DNA from: Acanthopleura granulata
Lineage: Eukaryota; Mollusca; Polyplacophora; Chitonida; Chitonidae
Assembly (NCBI GenBank): GCA_016165875.1
Contig: JABBOT010000002.1
Span: forward strand, 31,733,642-31,797,641
Length of the DNA: 64,000 nucleotides
Direction: 5' to 3'
Part shown: piece after piece, positions 1 through 12,875 of the stretch
How positions within the stretch are numbered: position 1 is the first letter of the stretch
Layout: every line of letters starts with the position of its first letter
The notes under the pieces: generated by a model
The model's database searches: none
Seen by the model: the letters and a program-made list of their open reading frames with translations, nothing else
What the model was told of the DNA's origin: nothing
Translations under genes and position numbers: made by a program

Positions 1-1265
1 ATTGTTATAATTTAAGTTCCACCTCATTCCTATTTGATCAGTGGACCAGATCTGTGTAAACATTATAACGTGTATATGTTCCCTTTTTGGAAGTAATTAT
101 GCAAAATATTGTTTCACTGATACTGAAATTGGTGGTATTTCAGGGTTTTGAATTAGTCGGTACTCTAATAAATGAATAGATGCAGAAATGTTCCTCGCAT
201 ACAGATATGTTGACAGGCGAGAGGCACAGAGTCAGAACTGACTAATTCAGGCGAGTCTAGTGCACCTGCCAAAATGTAAATTTAAGCTCATGTTCTAAAT
301 TAGACAAAATTGACAGTTTATGTACTACAGTGCTGTCAGTCAAAAAGTTGGCTTTCGTTTAGACAGAACTTGTTTTTTTTGAGCAGAAAGTTTGCATTTT
401 TATTTCCAAGTTAGTCACCTGTTACTTTTCATGATTATTCATGAGATGTACGTCGTACATCGGTCTTCTTGTTTGTATGATGAATAACTTATACCCTTAA
501 GGGCCCCTGAATATATTTATTGAAAAAAAAAAAAACACAAACATTTTATGAAAAGGTACATCTTCACTTTTTTCTGAAGTGTTCCACCAACACTCGATGG
601 TAGACTGGCCATAGTTACCAGCCCAGTTTCACAAGGTCCCGCTCTGTACCTCCCTCCATCGGTAAGAGAGGATCATTACTATACCCAAATTCCAATAAGT
701 GAACTACTCTGTGATTGGCAAGATGTATATTAGTATACTTTGTCTCAGGTGGTGATGCTTAAACCTTTCCAATAAACCCATTTACTGTCAAATCACTTGT
801 TATTGCTTCTTTACCGATCACAAATTCATCACAAATTAGAGGTAATTTAGACATCCATCATCCTGAAAACGTCCCTTTCTGTATGTTCCTGTTCTTTCTG
901 ACAGACGATGGCAACATGGTTGACAGCTTTAACTTAGGATCACCCAAGGCATGAAGAGTTAGTTCAGACCTGTATCCTCAGACCCGATCTGTTAGGTACA
1001 CCCGCCTATATTGTTCTCGGGTTGTTTGTTCAAATGTGTTTGTCCATGGTACCCGTGGGGCCCACTTACGTGGTCGTACGTCAAATTCATTGGAGATCAT
1101 TTGATTTCCACTAATATGATACACACAGGGAGCTCACTCTGCGGTGAAAATCACAAATGGGAAATTCGCCAGTCATGTACCAAAGCCGGTTGGTTTACTC
1201 CGCGCACTTTTCCTCCAGCCTTGATGTCATTCACTTCCTGATAGTGTGATAGAAATGCCCATACG
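1..1265. other. Intergenic, no gene seen
   Basis: AT-rich sequence with no exon-like open frame, splice-site pairing or recognisable family. A short A-run lies near 523-535. The open frame at 1011-1241 has no recognisable domain and is treated as chance. Confidence 0.5.
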
Positions 1266-1512
1266 TGTGGTCACCACAATATGGCAGCATCGGCGTTCAG
1301 TCATCAGCATTCATTTCTTGAGTATGGCGTTAAATTACCACAAATCCTACTCCTCGTGAGTTCAAGCCCAGCTCACGCAGGCTTCCTCTGCGGTCGAATT
1401 TGGGAAGGTCGATCGGCCAGCAACGTGCAGACGGTCGTGAGTTTCCTCTGGGCTCTGCCCGGTTTCCTCTCACCATAATGCTGGCCGCCATCGTATAAGT
1501 GAAATATTCAGA
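1266..1512 (+). mobile_element. SINE remnant, chimeric (two tail types)
   Basis: From about 1335 the sequence follows the body of the common SINE of this window: a B-box-like 'gtgagttcaagcccagctca', the 'ggcttcctctgcggtcg' segment, 'ctctgcccggtttcctc', and the end 'gccatcgtataagtgaaatattc'. The stretch just before it (1270-1330, 'caccacaatatggcagcat' then 'cttgagtatggcgttaaa') looks like the tail of a second SINE type, also visible at about 49480. Two copies appear fused or nested. The apparent open frames on both strands here come from the SINE. Confidence 0.7.
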
Positions 1513-2046
1513 GGACATGCCCAGGGGCTATAATCCAATCAGAATCTACTGACATCAGCACCGCAAACCGTTGATTCTTGAACAATGAGACCAGCTGGCA
1601 TATATCTATGTCTTTTTCCACTGTTATTGGAGCTGTTCGTTATGTGATTCCTTCCGGGCTGAAAGAAATCCAATAACACTTTTTTTGTTCATGATTTTTT
1701 ATATGGAACCGAGAAAGACAAGGGATATGTACATACATGTGTGTGATGCAAATTGATTGATACATTTACATGGCTTATTGGAGAATGAGAGACTAAAAGG
1801 ATAATATGATGACAAAATGGGAGGGTATTTTGAGATATAACTGAAGGAAACCATTTGTTTGGAGATAACCAGATGTTGGTGTCCCATTGCATTTTTTAAA
1901 TATTCTATATTATTCGACAATTCACAACGGCAACAACCCATCTTCCATAAGGTAAGGCAGATCAGAAAAGTTTCAGACAAGATCACCCACCCTAAAGCGG
2001 TGGTTTCTTCACCTAGCTGTTCAAGAATACCCACCTAGTCTATATA

Positions 2047-2471
2047 CAAGGTGTCCCAAAAAATGTACTCACCCTTTCACAGCCCATTACTCATGTATTT
2101 TGTTTTCATGTAGGTGTTTATTGACATAAATACAAGTCTAATGAGTTAAATTAAAGAAAATAACATTAAATTTAAGAAAATTAAATGGCATAAAAGAAAA
2201 CTTTAATGTTCTCCCCCTGGTCTAATCTACTCATTCCTGCGTGTTGGCAAATGTTCAACCTGGTTTGCACCATTTCCCAAACGCAGCTGATAACGCGTGC
2301 CAATGGATACAACAACATTGCGGAACATTTCATTTGGAATTGCGAGATATTGTACTTGAATTTCTTCTTTCAACTCATCGAATATTTAGGGTTAGTTCCA
2401 CCTGAAACAAAAACAAAAAATGCATGCGTAATGGGCATTCGAAGGGTGAGTACATTTTTTGGGACACCCTG
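2047..2471 (-). mobile_element. Tc1/mariner-type deletion derivative with TIRs and TA target site
   Basis: The two ends are near-perfect inverted repeats of about 30 bp (left begins CAAGGTGTCCCAAAAAATG, right complement begins CAGGGTGTCCC), and TA flanks each end. That is the target-site duplication of the IS630/Tc1/mariner superfamily. The interior holds the remains of a transposase C-terminus on the minus strand (separate entry). At 425 bp it is too short to be autonomous. Seen: TIRs and TA. Inferred: superfamily and deletion origin. Confidence 0.75.
2227..2385 (-). pseudogene. Transposase C-terminal remnant (mariner-like)
   Basis: On the minus strand a frame of about 51 codons reads DELKEEIQVQYLAIPNEMF and continues to a stop at 2227-2229. 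Its pattern (ELKxxI...IPxEMxRxVV...RxxLxxxNG..xEH) is the usual C-terminal tail of mariner-family transposases: a helix containing IP-x-E-M followed by an asparagine-glycine turn. The frame is closed by a stop immediately upstream of this piece, so the catalytic D,D,D/E core is absent. It lies wholly between the inverted repeats of the 2047-2471 element. Confidence 0.55.
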
Positions 2472-3575
2472 TATGTCAGACAGCAGATTGGCTGTCTTGT
2501 TGGTCAGTGGGAATGGGTTACACTCTGAACATCTGAATGGCAGACTCTCTGAAAGTAACAAAAACGTGATTAACAAAGAATTGGTTACAGGAACCATTCT
2601 TCAGAAGCCGATATTCTGATACCCATTTTTCAAGGGTCACTTTTTTAGTCACTTTTTTTTTCAAGCTCACGAAATTTATGGGCCATTCCTTAAGGCATTC
2701 TGGTCTTAGGAGACATTTGAAGAACAAGTCTCCATTGTCCAATGGCACTGAAGACTATCTATTCGGCTTATTGCATGGCTAATACCAGACTCTCTTCACG
2801 GCTCAGTGGTGATTATATACGTGTTTTCAAGGAATACCACTTTGAAGCAAAAAACAACTCAAACATTTCACTGTATTAATTAAATAGAACACACTGTGTA
2901 CATGCTGTTTCTTCAAAAAGATGTCATCATACGACCAGTAATGTTCAATAATTCAAAATCAGTTGCTGTAATACTATTATGTACGCAAACGAGCCGTTAT
3001 GTGGATGGCTATGTCTCTGTCGATGTCAAAATTTTGGCCAGCGACATTGCTTCAATTTTTAATCATCCGCGCTACCGCTCGAGTCAAATCTTTCCTGTTT
3101 TGAGTATTTGGGCAAATTCATTTGGTTTACCTGGAGCACTGGAAAGCTCAGGCACATCAACCGTCTGTGGTAAGATGGCTGCTCAACAAAGTTTTCAGAA
3201 TATGGAATTTGATGTGCACTGTTTTCATGTTTTTGTGTATACATGTGTTAAATGTGATGACAACGCGGTATTTTGAGTAATTCTAGATCAATGACGTTTA
3301 ACAAACTGTATTTAACATCACTGTAATTGTCTTTTTTACCTAATTCTTCTAAAGCCATGATGCTAGTGGGCGTGTATGTTGTTCCTTCTTAAACGCATAC
3401 ATGAACAGTGAGAATAAAACACTAACTGAGGTAAATTAACATTTCATCAGTAACGTGTGGCCATTTGCCAACTATCACGCTCACGTTGTCGTCGTTGCTC
3501 TGGTTTGACTCTCTGTGCTGTGGTCCTTTATATCAATAGCGTTTATCTCGCTATTCCAACTGAGAACTTATATTT
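2472..3575. other. Intergenic, no gene seen
   Basis: No splice-consistent exon or known repeat was recognised. The 126-codon open frame at 2896-3276 (+) shows no domain, signal peptide or conserved motif that I can name, and it overlaps another open frame on the opposite strand, as expected by chance. Confidence 0.4.
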
Positions 3576-5135
3576 ACAGTCTGGCATCAGATGTTTTTGT
3601 CTGTAAGTCGGCACGGTTGTAACACATGTATTAACTGTCTGAGGTCAGATGTCTGTTATATATAAGTCTGCATGGTTATATCACATGTATTAACTGTGTG
3701 GGGTCACATGTCTGTTGTCTGCAAATCGGCACGGTTATAGCTCATTTATTGACTGTGTGGGGTCAGACGTCTGTTGTCTACAATTGGGCAGGGTTATAGA
3801 ACATGTATTGACTGTGTGGGGTCAGATGTCTGTTGTCTGCAAGTCGGCACGGTTATAGCTCATATATTGACTGTGTGGGGTCAGATGTCTGTTGTCTGCA
3901 AGTCGGCATGGCTATAGCTCATGTATCGATCGTGTCGGGTCAGATGTCTGTTGTCTGCAAGTCGGCACGGTTATAGTTCATTTATTGACTGTGTGGCGTC
4001 AGATGTCTGTTGTCTGCAAGTCGGCATGGTTATAGCTCATGTGTTGACTGTGTGGGGTCAGATGTCTGTTGTCTACAATTGAGCAGGGTTATAGAACATG
4101 CATTGACTGTGTGGGGTCAGATGTCTGTTGTCTGCAAGTCGGCATGGCTATAGCTCATGTATCGATCGTGTCGGGCCAGATGTCTGTTGTCTGCAAGTCG
4201 GCACGGTTATAGTTCATTTATTGACTGTGTGGCGTCAGATGTCTGTTGTCTGCAAGTCGGCATGGTTATAGCTCATGTGTTGACTGTGTGGGTCAGATGT
4301 CTGTTGTCTGCAAGTCGGCACGGTTATAGCTCATTTATTGACTGTGTGGGTCAGATGTCTGTTGTCTACAATTGAGCAGGGTTATAGAACATGTATTGAC
4401 TGTGTGGGGTCAGATGTCTGTTGTCTGCAAGTCGGCACGGTTATAGCTCATATATTGACTGTGTGGGGTCAGATGTCTGTTGTCTGCAAGTCGGCATGGC
4501 TATAGCTCATGTATCGATCGTGTCGGGTCAGATGTCTGTTGTCTGCAAGTCGGCACGGTTATAGTTCATTTATTGACTGTGTGGCGTCAGATGTCTGTTG
4601 TCTGCAAGTCGCCACGGTTATAGCTCATGTATTGACTGTGTGGGTCAGATGTCTGTTGTCTGCAAGTCGGCATGGCTATAGCTCATGTATCGATCGTGTC
4701 GGGTCAGATGTCTGTTGTCTGCAAGTCGCCACGGTTATAGTTCATTTATTGACTGTGTGGGTCAGATGTCTGTTGTCTGCCAGTCAGCACGGTTATAGCT
4801 CATGTATTGACTGTGTGGGGTCAGATTATCTGTTGTATGCAAGTCGGCACGGTTATAGCACATTGACTATATGGGGTCAGACGTCTTTTGCCAACAAGTC
4901 GGAAGGTTTATAGCACATTGACTGTTTGGTCAGATGGGTGTTATATATAAGTCGACATGGCTAGAGCACATGTATTGACTGTGTGGGGTCAGATGTCTGT
5001 TGTCTACGAGTCGACGGGATTATAGCACATATATTGACTTTGTGGGATCATATGTCTGTTGTCTACAAGTCGGCACCACACTTTCACTGTGTCGCGCGGT
5101 ACAAGGTGTCTGTAGCTCACACTTTGACTGTGCGA
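3576..5135. repeat. 59-bp minisatellite, about 26 copies
   Basis: Tandem array of a 59-bp unit containing 'actgtgtggggtcagatgtc' followed by 'tgttgtctgcaagtcggcac' and 'ggttatagctcatgtatt'. The period is direct: equivalent positions fall at 3811, 3870 and 3929. Some units have lost one G (58 bp). Variants recur in blocks: the 'catggctatagctcatgtat' type with 'cgatcgtgtcggg' occurs at 3907, 4143, 4495 and 4671, which implies that multi-unit blocks were copied. Units at both edges are more diverged. Because 59 is not a multiple of 3, the long open frames across it (4157-4913) are by-products. Confidence 0.93.
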
Positions 5136-5760
5136 GGCGCGGTCTTCACAACGATTCCACCAAGAGATATTTGATTTAAGTCACATCTTGTAACCTTGAC
5201 ATAATACACAGTTTATGGTGTTTATGAAACCTTATCAGATTTGGATATCTCACAACTCTTGCCAAGTGTTCTCAAGTTTAACTCACTTGGTTTAAAAATT
5301 AGCGTCTAAGATAAGATTTCAAATTTTGACTTATTTATAAGTATCGGCATTTTCATTGGTTGGATAAATCGGGGAAAATAATTTCCCCTGCGTTAGTAGG
5401 ATATTTTTTTAACGCCTCCCTTTGGTTCCGTAGATGTGTAACAGATGTGAAACCCTTTTGTTAATGATTTAAACTTCGGCAATTGTCGATTCTTCCTTCT
5501 GTATAATTTTGGTTACCTTGGGCTAACATTTGCTTATTATGTGTAAAATACGTCCAGACTAAAGGTATTATTGGTTGATTTGTTCGATCGCTGCTTATCG
5601 CCGTGTATATTTTTTTTTCAAGAATTGGTGTTAATCGGAGAACATAAGGTACTCTTATCATATCATTGCGAGTGTCTGCCGGTCCTAGCTTCGATGTCTG
5701 CACGAATCCTTTATAATTTTTTGCTTTATTTACTTCCCTACTTGGTGGTTTGTGTTAAAC
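5136..5760. other. Intergenic, no gene seen
   Basis: Sequence between the minisatellite and the unrecognised minus-strand stretch. It contains no recognisable repeat or exon. Confidence 0.35.
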
Positions 5761-5766
5761 GTTGTC

Positions 5767-5922
5767 TTGGAAATTAGTCTAGCGATTTTTGAACCGAAAC
5801 CCCCATTTGAGTTGACGGCTGGTACACAAATGTCGGTTTCGACGTCTAGATATATAGTTCGTCCCGGAAATGCCAGAAAATGTCATTTGGCCATAAGCTC
5901 CATAATAATAAGTTTTAACAAG
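5767..5922 (-). pseudogene. Unrecognised gene fragment, shares a motif with 28157-28432
   Basis: One minus-strand frame reads, between stops, a peptide of about 50 residues containing GRTIYLDVETDICVPAVNSN. The minus-strand frame at 28157-28432 contains GKVLMDLAIETDIPIPDVNK-N, so ETDI, P and VN fall at matching positions with one single-residue gap. The DNA also shares 'aatgtcggtttcga' on the plus strand. I do not recognise the family. The fragment lacks a start and may be an exon or a decayed copy. It lies about 380 bp downstream (in minus orientation) of the 6303-6716 open frame, with SINE sequence between them. Confidence 0.35.
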
Positions 5923-6149
5923 CTGCATGATTGTAAGGTCTAAGACGATCCTTGTTGTCTTTGACAATCTCAAATAATCAACCATACATATGTGCCATTA
6001 TCACCCTCTTGCATTGATCATCAATGCATACATATCTATTGTTCTATCAAACAGAAAGGTCTGTCTTGTTCGAGTATTGCGCTACATGATTAAGACTATG
6101 GACACCTCTTTCCACCTGAAGAGATTTAAAACAGCCAAACTGTTTACTG

Positions 6150-6308
6150 GCTTATACTGGTTTCCTCTCCGGCCGCACGCGGGACCTGCGGATGGTCGTG
6201 GGTTTACCCCGTGCTCTGCCCGGTTTCCTCCCACCTTAATGCTGGCAGCCGTTGTATAAGTGAAATATTCTTGAATACGGCGTAAAACACTAATCAAATA
6301 AATTAATA
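6150..6308 (+). mobile_element. SINE, 3' part
   Basis: Matches the window's main SINE from 'ggtttcctctccggccgcac' through 'gctctgcccggtttcctccc' to the end 'gtataagtgaaatattcttg' and 'aatcaaataaat'. The tRNA-like head is missing, which is typical of 5' truncation. Confidence 0.85.
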
Positions 6309-6716
6309 AGTATAGACGGGATTGTCACGTGTTACGTGAGGGTTTAAATACCTGACTGTGCAGAACGAATGTTTATCATTGGTCAAAATACTGACATGAC
6401 CAGGAATATATACAACGCAGGGGAATTCCCTTGGAAAGAACCGGGAAACGTTAGCAACGTCAAGGAATATAACATCAGGGTGAAGTCCACGTAAAATAGC
6501 CATGGCAAGAGATAGGTAAGGATATACACAGTGCATTGGATGTGGAGCAAATTCACTGTCTTCGTTTATATAGTGTTGCAAAATCCTCTGTTTATAATGG
6601 TCACCTCTGGATTGACCTGTAATTCTGTAAAGGTTGGCATATGGCCCAAAGCCTATAGGCGTATGTCGACTGCGTAGATCATGTTGGTCTATATGTGTTC
6701 TGTGTTTATGTCTCAT
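6303..6716 (-). CDS. Unrecognised exon-like open frame (137 codons)
   Basis: A minus-strand frame with an ATG start and a protein-like composition: few low-complexity runs, with stretches such as GFGPYANLYRITGQSRGDHY and HPDVIFLDVANVSRFFPREF. No family is recognised. It abuts the 3' end of a SINE on its downstream side, so the stop at 6303 may come from the insertion and the true reading frame may be interrupted. Together with the motif-bearing fragment at 5767-5922 on the same strand it could be what remains of one gene. It could also be a chance frame. Confidence 0.25.
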   Translation of the reverse strand: MRHKHRTHIDQHDLRSRHTPIGFGPYANLYRITGQSRGDHYKQRILQHYINEDSEFAPHPMHCVYPYLSLAMAILRGLHPDVIFLDVANVSRFFPREFPCVVYIPGHVSILTNDKHSFCTVRYLNPHVTRDNPVYTY

Positions 6717-6719
6717 GAT

Positions 6720-9699
6720 AAGCTATATGTGATGATATCTTAGTTGTATTCTTGTCTACGACAAAAAGTTACATTCAGATACGTTAAGTGTGTATCTCGG
6801 CGATGTTAAATTCTCATACTTTAGGGGGAGGGGCTAGTGAACTCTGACCTCTGTCATTCGAGACGTCCGTATACAGTTGAGTTTATCATATGCATATGTA
6901 TTTTCAATGCCAATACTTTTTCAGCGCCAATATGCCCAGTGCCATTGGTGTCAATTTTCTGGGGTTTTGTCCATAGTCTGACCCGAATTTCAGGTTTTTT
7001 GCCCCATTTTACAATCAAAATATACAGAAATTAAACTGTACATGATGGCACAGTCATGCCTCACAGACTATGCTACGTACCGCATATATTATGAGAACAA
7101 AAAAGTCGATACAGACATCTTTTGTGAAAGTCTTGTTTGCCATGAATATAATGGAATGCTTATCAGTTACTTGCCAACGGTCGAGTGTTTTTTTCTTCAG
7201 CCACTTCGTTTTCCTCCACCCCAAAAAATACTGACTTTTATTGTATCAGCGAAAAGTTCTTGACTGCTGAGGTTTTCATCCAATAAAATCAGTTGTCCTC
7301 AAAACTACACACGCTAACAATCTGCATGAGCATTTGTTCCGACCATCAGTTATATTAAAATGTCTAATCTAAGCAAATTTATACTATGCAGTATAAAATA
7401 TGGAGCATCGAGGGGAATAGGGTGAAAAAAAAATTACAAAAATTAAAAAGAAAAATTAAGCCCGCATTTATAGAACCTGATCTCTCGGTTGTAAAGCGTG
7501 CAAATGAGAAACTATTGAGAGAAATATAAAATAGCTGGAGGATCGATATATCTGCCTTGTTGCCTTGTGAATATGAAGGTAGCTATAAATAATCTATTTC
7601 ACAAAAAAAACGAATACTGGTGGTAGCACGTTAAAAGACTAACGTTGGAAATAGTATAACACAAGCTTTGTGCTGGTAGAGTGTTCGTCAGCTCCGACAG
7701 GTAAAAACTTGCGATTTACTATTCCAAACATTAGTCTCTAAGGCGCTACTATTATTTCCTTATGTCTATACATGTATAACGATTACAAGATGCCTGACGA
7801 CATGATAAACACGCGCACGTCAATGATTTGACTGCCTGACACATGTATACGGCCGTGGTGTCTCAACATGTTAGTTATACATGCTCGTGTACGAGTGAAA
7901 TTTATCACGATCCTGTAACTTGGCCTTTGTATACTGGGTAAAGTACCACAATTGTAGAATGACTGCGAAGACTAATAGATAGATGGTATAGTGAATCCAG
8001 TGCAAGCAAGTATAGCTTGGATAATCTTGTTCTTTAGGCGTCGACCAGCCACCCACACACCTGCATGATTTCGTGCAGTTACTCAGGATAAGTTGCACAC
8101 AAATGTTTGGAGGATTCTCCCTTAAAGCTGGTTGTGAAAATATCTACATATCCACCTATACTTTGCCGCATTCGTCTTGTATCTGTACCTATATATATTA
8201 TGAACACCGACTTGATAGAGCAGGAAAAAAGGGAACGTGTAATAGGCCTATTGCGAATTCACCACTATTTTCAGCCCGTGTATTTCGGCATGCACTAAAC
8301 ACTAATCAGCAATCAACAATCATCATGTTCATTTTGTTTCGCGACGACCACCTTATACTGAGCTTCCAACGATACTAAAGTACGTCAGAAGCTGACATGT
8401 GATATGCAAGCAAAATAACACTCCTTTTCAAAATTACGTGTTATAATTATTCGCCAGAGCCTGCCGATGCCTTGCGTGACATGTGCATATTTTCCCAGGA
8501 AGGTTGGTCTGTGTTGGCCACATAGAAGCCACGTTCTTTCTGTCAAAATAAAAGATCAGCATTTCTCATGTGCATGAGTCTGTATCTTTCGACAAGAATC
8601 TGTCACAGTATATATACTAATGTGTAAGTACAGGTGAATGAAGGATGTTGAACGCAACAGGGGTGGCCTACTCTAGCCTTCAGCCAGAGAATGTAGAGCA
8701 GGGGAATTCCCAAGAAAATTCCCGCCTCTAACTTTGTCAATGCTTTGCTCCTGTTGGCGCCATTTATCGCTAGCCTGCACGAGCTGATGGTATGTGTGCG
8801 GTGAAGCCATTGAGCTTCAGTGTGTGTCCAACGCGTAATACTGGCTAACTTCTGTGAGAAGCCCACCGGAGTATGCCAAAGGTAACCTTCCATGCCTACC
8901 AAACCATATTCCTCTATTGCAAACACAGTCTGCCACGACCTGCGACCTACTCTTTAGCTGGCGGAAATATCGCTGTTGTACATGCATAAGCAGAGTGCCA
9001 ATACTGGCTTGTCCAGGTTATCCAGCATCGGAAGAATAACTTTAGGGTGGTTACAAACTGTATAGTATCATAACGCAGGTTAACGCATCCCCTAGGCTAC
9101 TTGAATCGAAATTCTACGTTACCCTTCAGTGAAGGCCTGCATAAAGACCCAAGAGGCCTAGACATAGGGTACTATGGATTTGATTATGTGCTTGCGCATG
9201 CGTAGGCTTAGGCCTGCCCTTATGCCGAGATACACCGCCATGAATGAAGACCCACACTGGGTCTCCATGTATTTCTTTACTGGAAAGTGTATTCATTAAA
9301 ATTTGTGAAAGAAAATATGCATGGTTTTCTTGTACAATGAACGCTCCACAACTTATTATGCGATTCAATTTGCAAATGTTTTGACACTGACCCCTGTCTT
9401 GGTTGTACCGCCGTGTAATACCATTGGCCTGTATATATATAGGGTTAGATGCGGAAGAATATTAGCTAGGTGGATTTGCCGATCGCCTTATTTGGTGGAT
9501 TTTTCCTTGGTATGACGACATGTGACGAGAGTTTGATCTTAGGTTGTCTTCCATATCAGGCGCTGAAGAATAACCACGCTATATACAGATCATTGTCCCT
9601 CCTGTTCAATGATTTTTGATTCTTATATTGATTATAAGATATACATCTGCATGAATTACATTGTAATATCTTTATCAAATGCTCTGTATATTGGGCAGG
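6720..9699. other. Intergenic, no supported gene
   Basis: About 3 kb with only short open frames. A minus-strand frame at 7871-8098 contains a hydrophobic stretch (LHWIHYTIYLLVFAVILQLW) but has no partner exon or recognisable domain. The frame at 8603-8926 (-) is likewise unrecognised. No repeat of the main families was seen. Confidence 0.35.
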
Positions 9700-9906
9700 T
9701 GAACCAAGCCCACACACTAACATATAATTAAGTGTAACACATAACCAAGCACACATACTAACATATAATTAAGTATAATACATAACCAAGCACACACACT
9801 AACATATGATTAAGTCTAATACATAACCAACCCCACACACTAACATATAATTAAGTGTTATACATAGCCAAGTCCACACACTAACATATAATTAAGTGTA
9901 ATACAT
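9700..9906. repeat. 41-bp tandem repeat, about 5 copies
   Basis: Unit 'cacactaacatataattaag' plus 'tgtaatacataaccaagcc'. The element 'catata/gtatta' starts at 9721, 9762, 9803, 9844 and 9885, an exact 41-bp step, with a few substitutions per copy. There are no unique spacers. Confidence 0.92.
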
Positions 9907-12875
9907 TACAGTTATATACGGGGAAACGCCCACCTATAATGTATGATATGTCTCGAGTGGCCTATATATGTACTGTGTGCAAAGCATCGTGTAACTTGTA
10001 CACGCTAAAAGTAAAATGTCATATATAACTTTAATAATGTTAAGTCCAGTACTTTACCAGTGGTGGAGGAGAGACAGCATATTATATTATATATGTTAAA
10101 TAATGTAGTATAAAGCTTATGCCACCATCTGACACTGTCTCATGTCGAATTAGCACTTCTATATGCTTGGGTATTGTGTTCCGCCTTGTGAATTTTAAGT
10201 ACCTTTTTTCTAACATTATGTTACAGCTTGCGAACAATCATTAATCGGCTTAACATTTTAAGACATTGACTGTCGCATTTGACAACATTTTTGACATGTC
10301 GTATTATTGTAACGCTTAGAAAATATGGACATTTTAACATTTGCTTGTTAAGACTGGAACCTAACGTCATACAAGTAAATCGCTTTCAGAGAGTCTGCGC
10401 GTGGTACTCCAGTCACCGATATATTCGTCTTTCGTGCGCGGGAAACTTGAAAGGACCCCTTGCCACTTGATGGGAAATCGTCCCCCTGTTGATCAGACCG
10501 ATTGTCAGCCGGCTCAAAGTGACAGATCTACTGCAGAATGACGCAAGGACTTCCCCGGAATGCTGTTGAAGTTGTTTTATAGAAGGTCTTACCGTTCAAT
10601 AGGCCAGGAATAAAAAAATATTCATTGCTAACCATCAACGCCCACAGTGTCTTTTTTACGCAATAGTTTATCCGCTAATATATCTTCAAGAAAGATGTAT
10701 AAGAAGTTAGATTTAAAATAAGTTTTATCTTACGAATTATATCGTGAATATATGAGTGGGACTCGGACATTTATTTAGGTGAACTGATAAACACATGCAT
10801 GTGCCTTTCCCTATAATGTCACTGTTCGATATGCTGACACCCAAGGCGTGGAGTGTTGAAACGGACTGATCGCGTGGACACCACTTGCATATTTTTGCCT
10901 GCACTGATCTTTCATTGGAAGTTTATACTATATATTGTCCATGCATACTTAGTACAGTTGCAAACATATCTAATATGAGGCTTTCCAAAATGTAAACAAA
11001 TAAACTTGTCTCTTTCCTAACTTAATCATTTTATCCATAAATCATGCTATAAAAATAGAGCAGACAAGAATAGAACTCACGAGCTCTACTGATATCTGAA
11101 TTGTCAGGCACGCTAGTTACAGATGTACTGTGGGTAACACTGATACAGGAACCATGAACTATTATGATGAATATGCAGCTCCAATGAGAAAATATTTCAT
11201 TTATTTTGATTTACAAAAATATGATTGCGTGATCCAACATAATACATCGCAATATATTAGAACTCTCTTGCTTGACGTCATAAGCGCACGAATGATTTTG
11301 GTTCACGTAATCTTATCTTTAACATGACGGGGATTCTCTCGGCAAAATGTCCCGAAATGTTGAAATCTGCTTTTGACCTTACATTTATCTTCTGATAAAA
11401 CAAAAAGTATGAATCACACCACTCCAGTTTTTCACAGATATATTAGATAGTAATTGTAGCTCAAATTTAAGTAGATGCTCTCTCTTTTTCTGCACAAAAA
11501 ATTACACCTCACTCCTGCTACACCGGGGGACGACTTCCCATCTAGTTGCAAGGGATCCTTTGTAACCTTAATATTTTTCTGCTAGGTTTCTAACGAAGTG
11601 GGATTAGATTGAGATGAGGGCAAAGGTCGTGTTGAAGATTTCTTCAACGTGACGTTTTAAAAGGGGATATTCGGTGTGAAGGTATTAAGAATGCCCTGCT
11701 CTGCGAAGAGACATAGTGGAGAACAGTGGCTGAAATAATGCTGAAAATTACTTTTTAAGGGGACAAACAAGCGACTAACAAGTTAAAAGGCCTTTAGGAA
11801 GCTACATAAGCATTGGTACACACACGTGAAAATCCGGAAGAACCCACATTGATACAAGGAATTCAAACCTCGAGCTGGAGGTGACTCAGCAAGCTCTGAG
11901 CAGGATGTACTTGTTAACACGAGAACTTCAGCCATTGACCACTGTGATAAGTTTACAATGTCAGATTACATGTTGAAGCATTTCTCATCGGAAAATAAAT
12001 CCTTTTTTCCCGCTGATACACATCCATTAACATGAGGGTCACGCCAAGGGCAATTCTGCTGCTGATACCAGTTGCTTGAGCAAAGAACGTATGTATTTTG
12101 TTTTATTTTTTCACATCCACATGTAAACAAAGGTGTTTTGTTTACGACAAGGCATGATCAGTTGTGAAGGTTGTGTAGCTTGAGGAGATATTGATACGTT
12201 TTCATTTCAACTTTTAGCGCACAAGATTTTGACTAACAAATTAATGCTGTGGGCATAATACACGGATCTCTGGACCGATTCACGGCACGTGTGTACAAAA
12301 TGTTGAAATAGGCGTATATAGGTGTAACAGATGTCTGTGTGTAATCTACAGCAGTAATGATATTCGAATGTACAACATTGTTCCTGTTTATTTACTTTAT
12401 ATATCTGTAGGACAAACTGATGTTCCTGACTATTCTATATATGAAATCCAAGCAGTACCGGTATTTGAAATCTCTGTTACACTGTATAACACAGTGCCTC
12501 TTTATTCTACACATCTGGACCCATTTGCACTTAACTGTCTTAACATTACGAGCACGTAGCTTCCATATAACAACCAGAGCCCGCTTTCACGAAGCTCTAT
12601 CAGTCGATTTTTCATAACGTTTCGTGTAAACCACGTCTACTTATGACGATACATCCTAGAGAACGTCTTTTCCGAGAAAATTACAAGAAATATGAAAAAC
12701 GAATTGTTATGAAAGTGCCCTTGCACTGTCATATATATATATATACATACATATATATATATATATATAACGGAACTAATCCTCTCTGTTCTATACACCA
12801 GATCCCAGTAATGGAAATCCGAATGTGTCGACTACATGCCGTTACATGCTATAGCTGTGCAGTCCCTTCGCATCG
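9907..12875. other. Intergenic upstream of the bZIP gene, no gene seen
   Basis: No recognisable coding exon, SINE or tandem array apart from the (AT) tract at 12731-12769. This stretch probably contains the promoter and any untranslated first exon of the bZIP gene, which I could not place. Confidence 0.35.
12731..12769. repeat. (AT)n microsatellite
   Basis: Dinucleotide AT tract interrupted by 'acatac', ending about 105 bp before the putative start codon of the bZIP gene. Confidence 0.95.

Noticed and set aside
3576..5135. Regular repeats that might suggest a CRISPR array, and long open frames at 4157-4375 and 4509-4913
   Set aside because: Units are contiguous with no unique spacers, the genome is eukaryotic, and the open frames follow the 59-bp period across changing frames.
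7871..8098. Minus-strand frame with a hydrophobic segment, possibly a type II membrane protein N-terminus
   Set aside because: No downstream exon, conserved motif or splice-supported continuation could be found, and such hydrophobic runs are common in AT-rich DNA.
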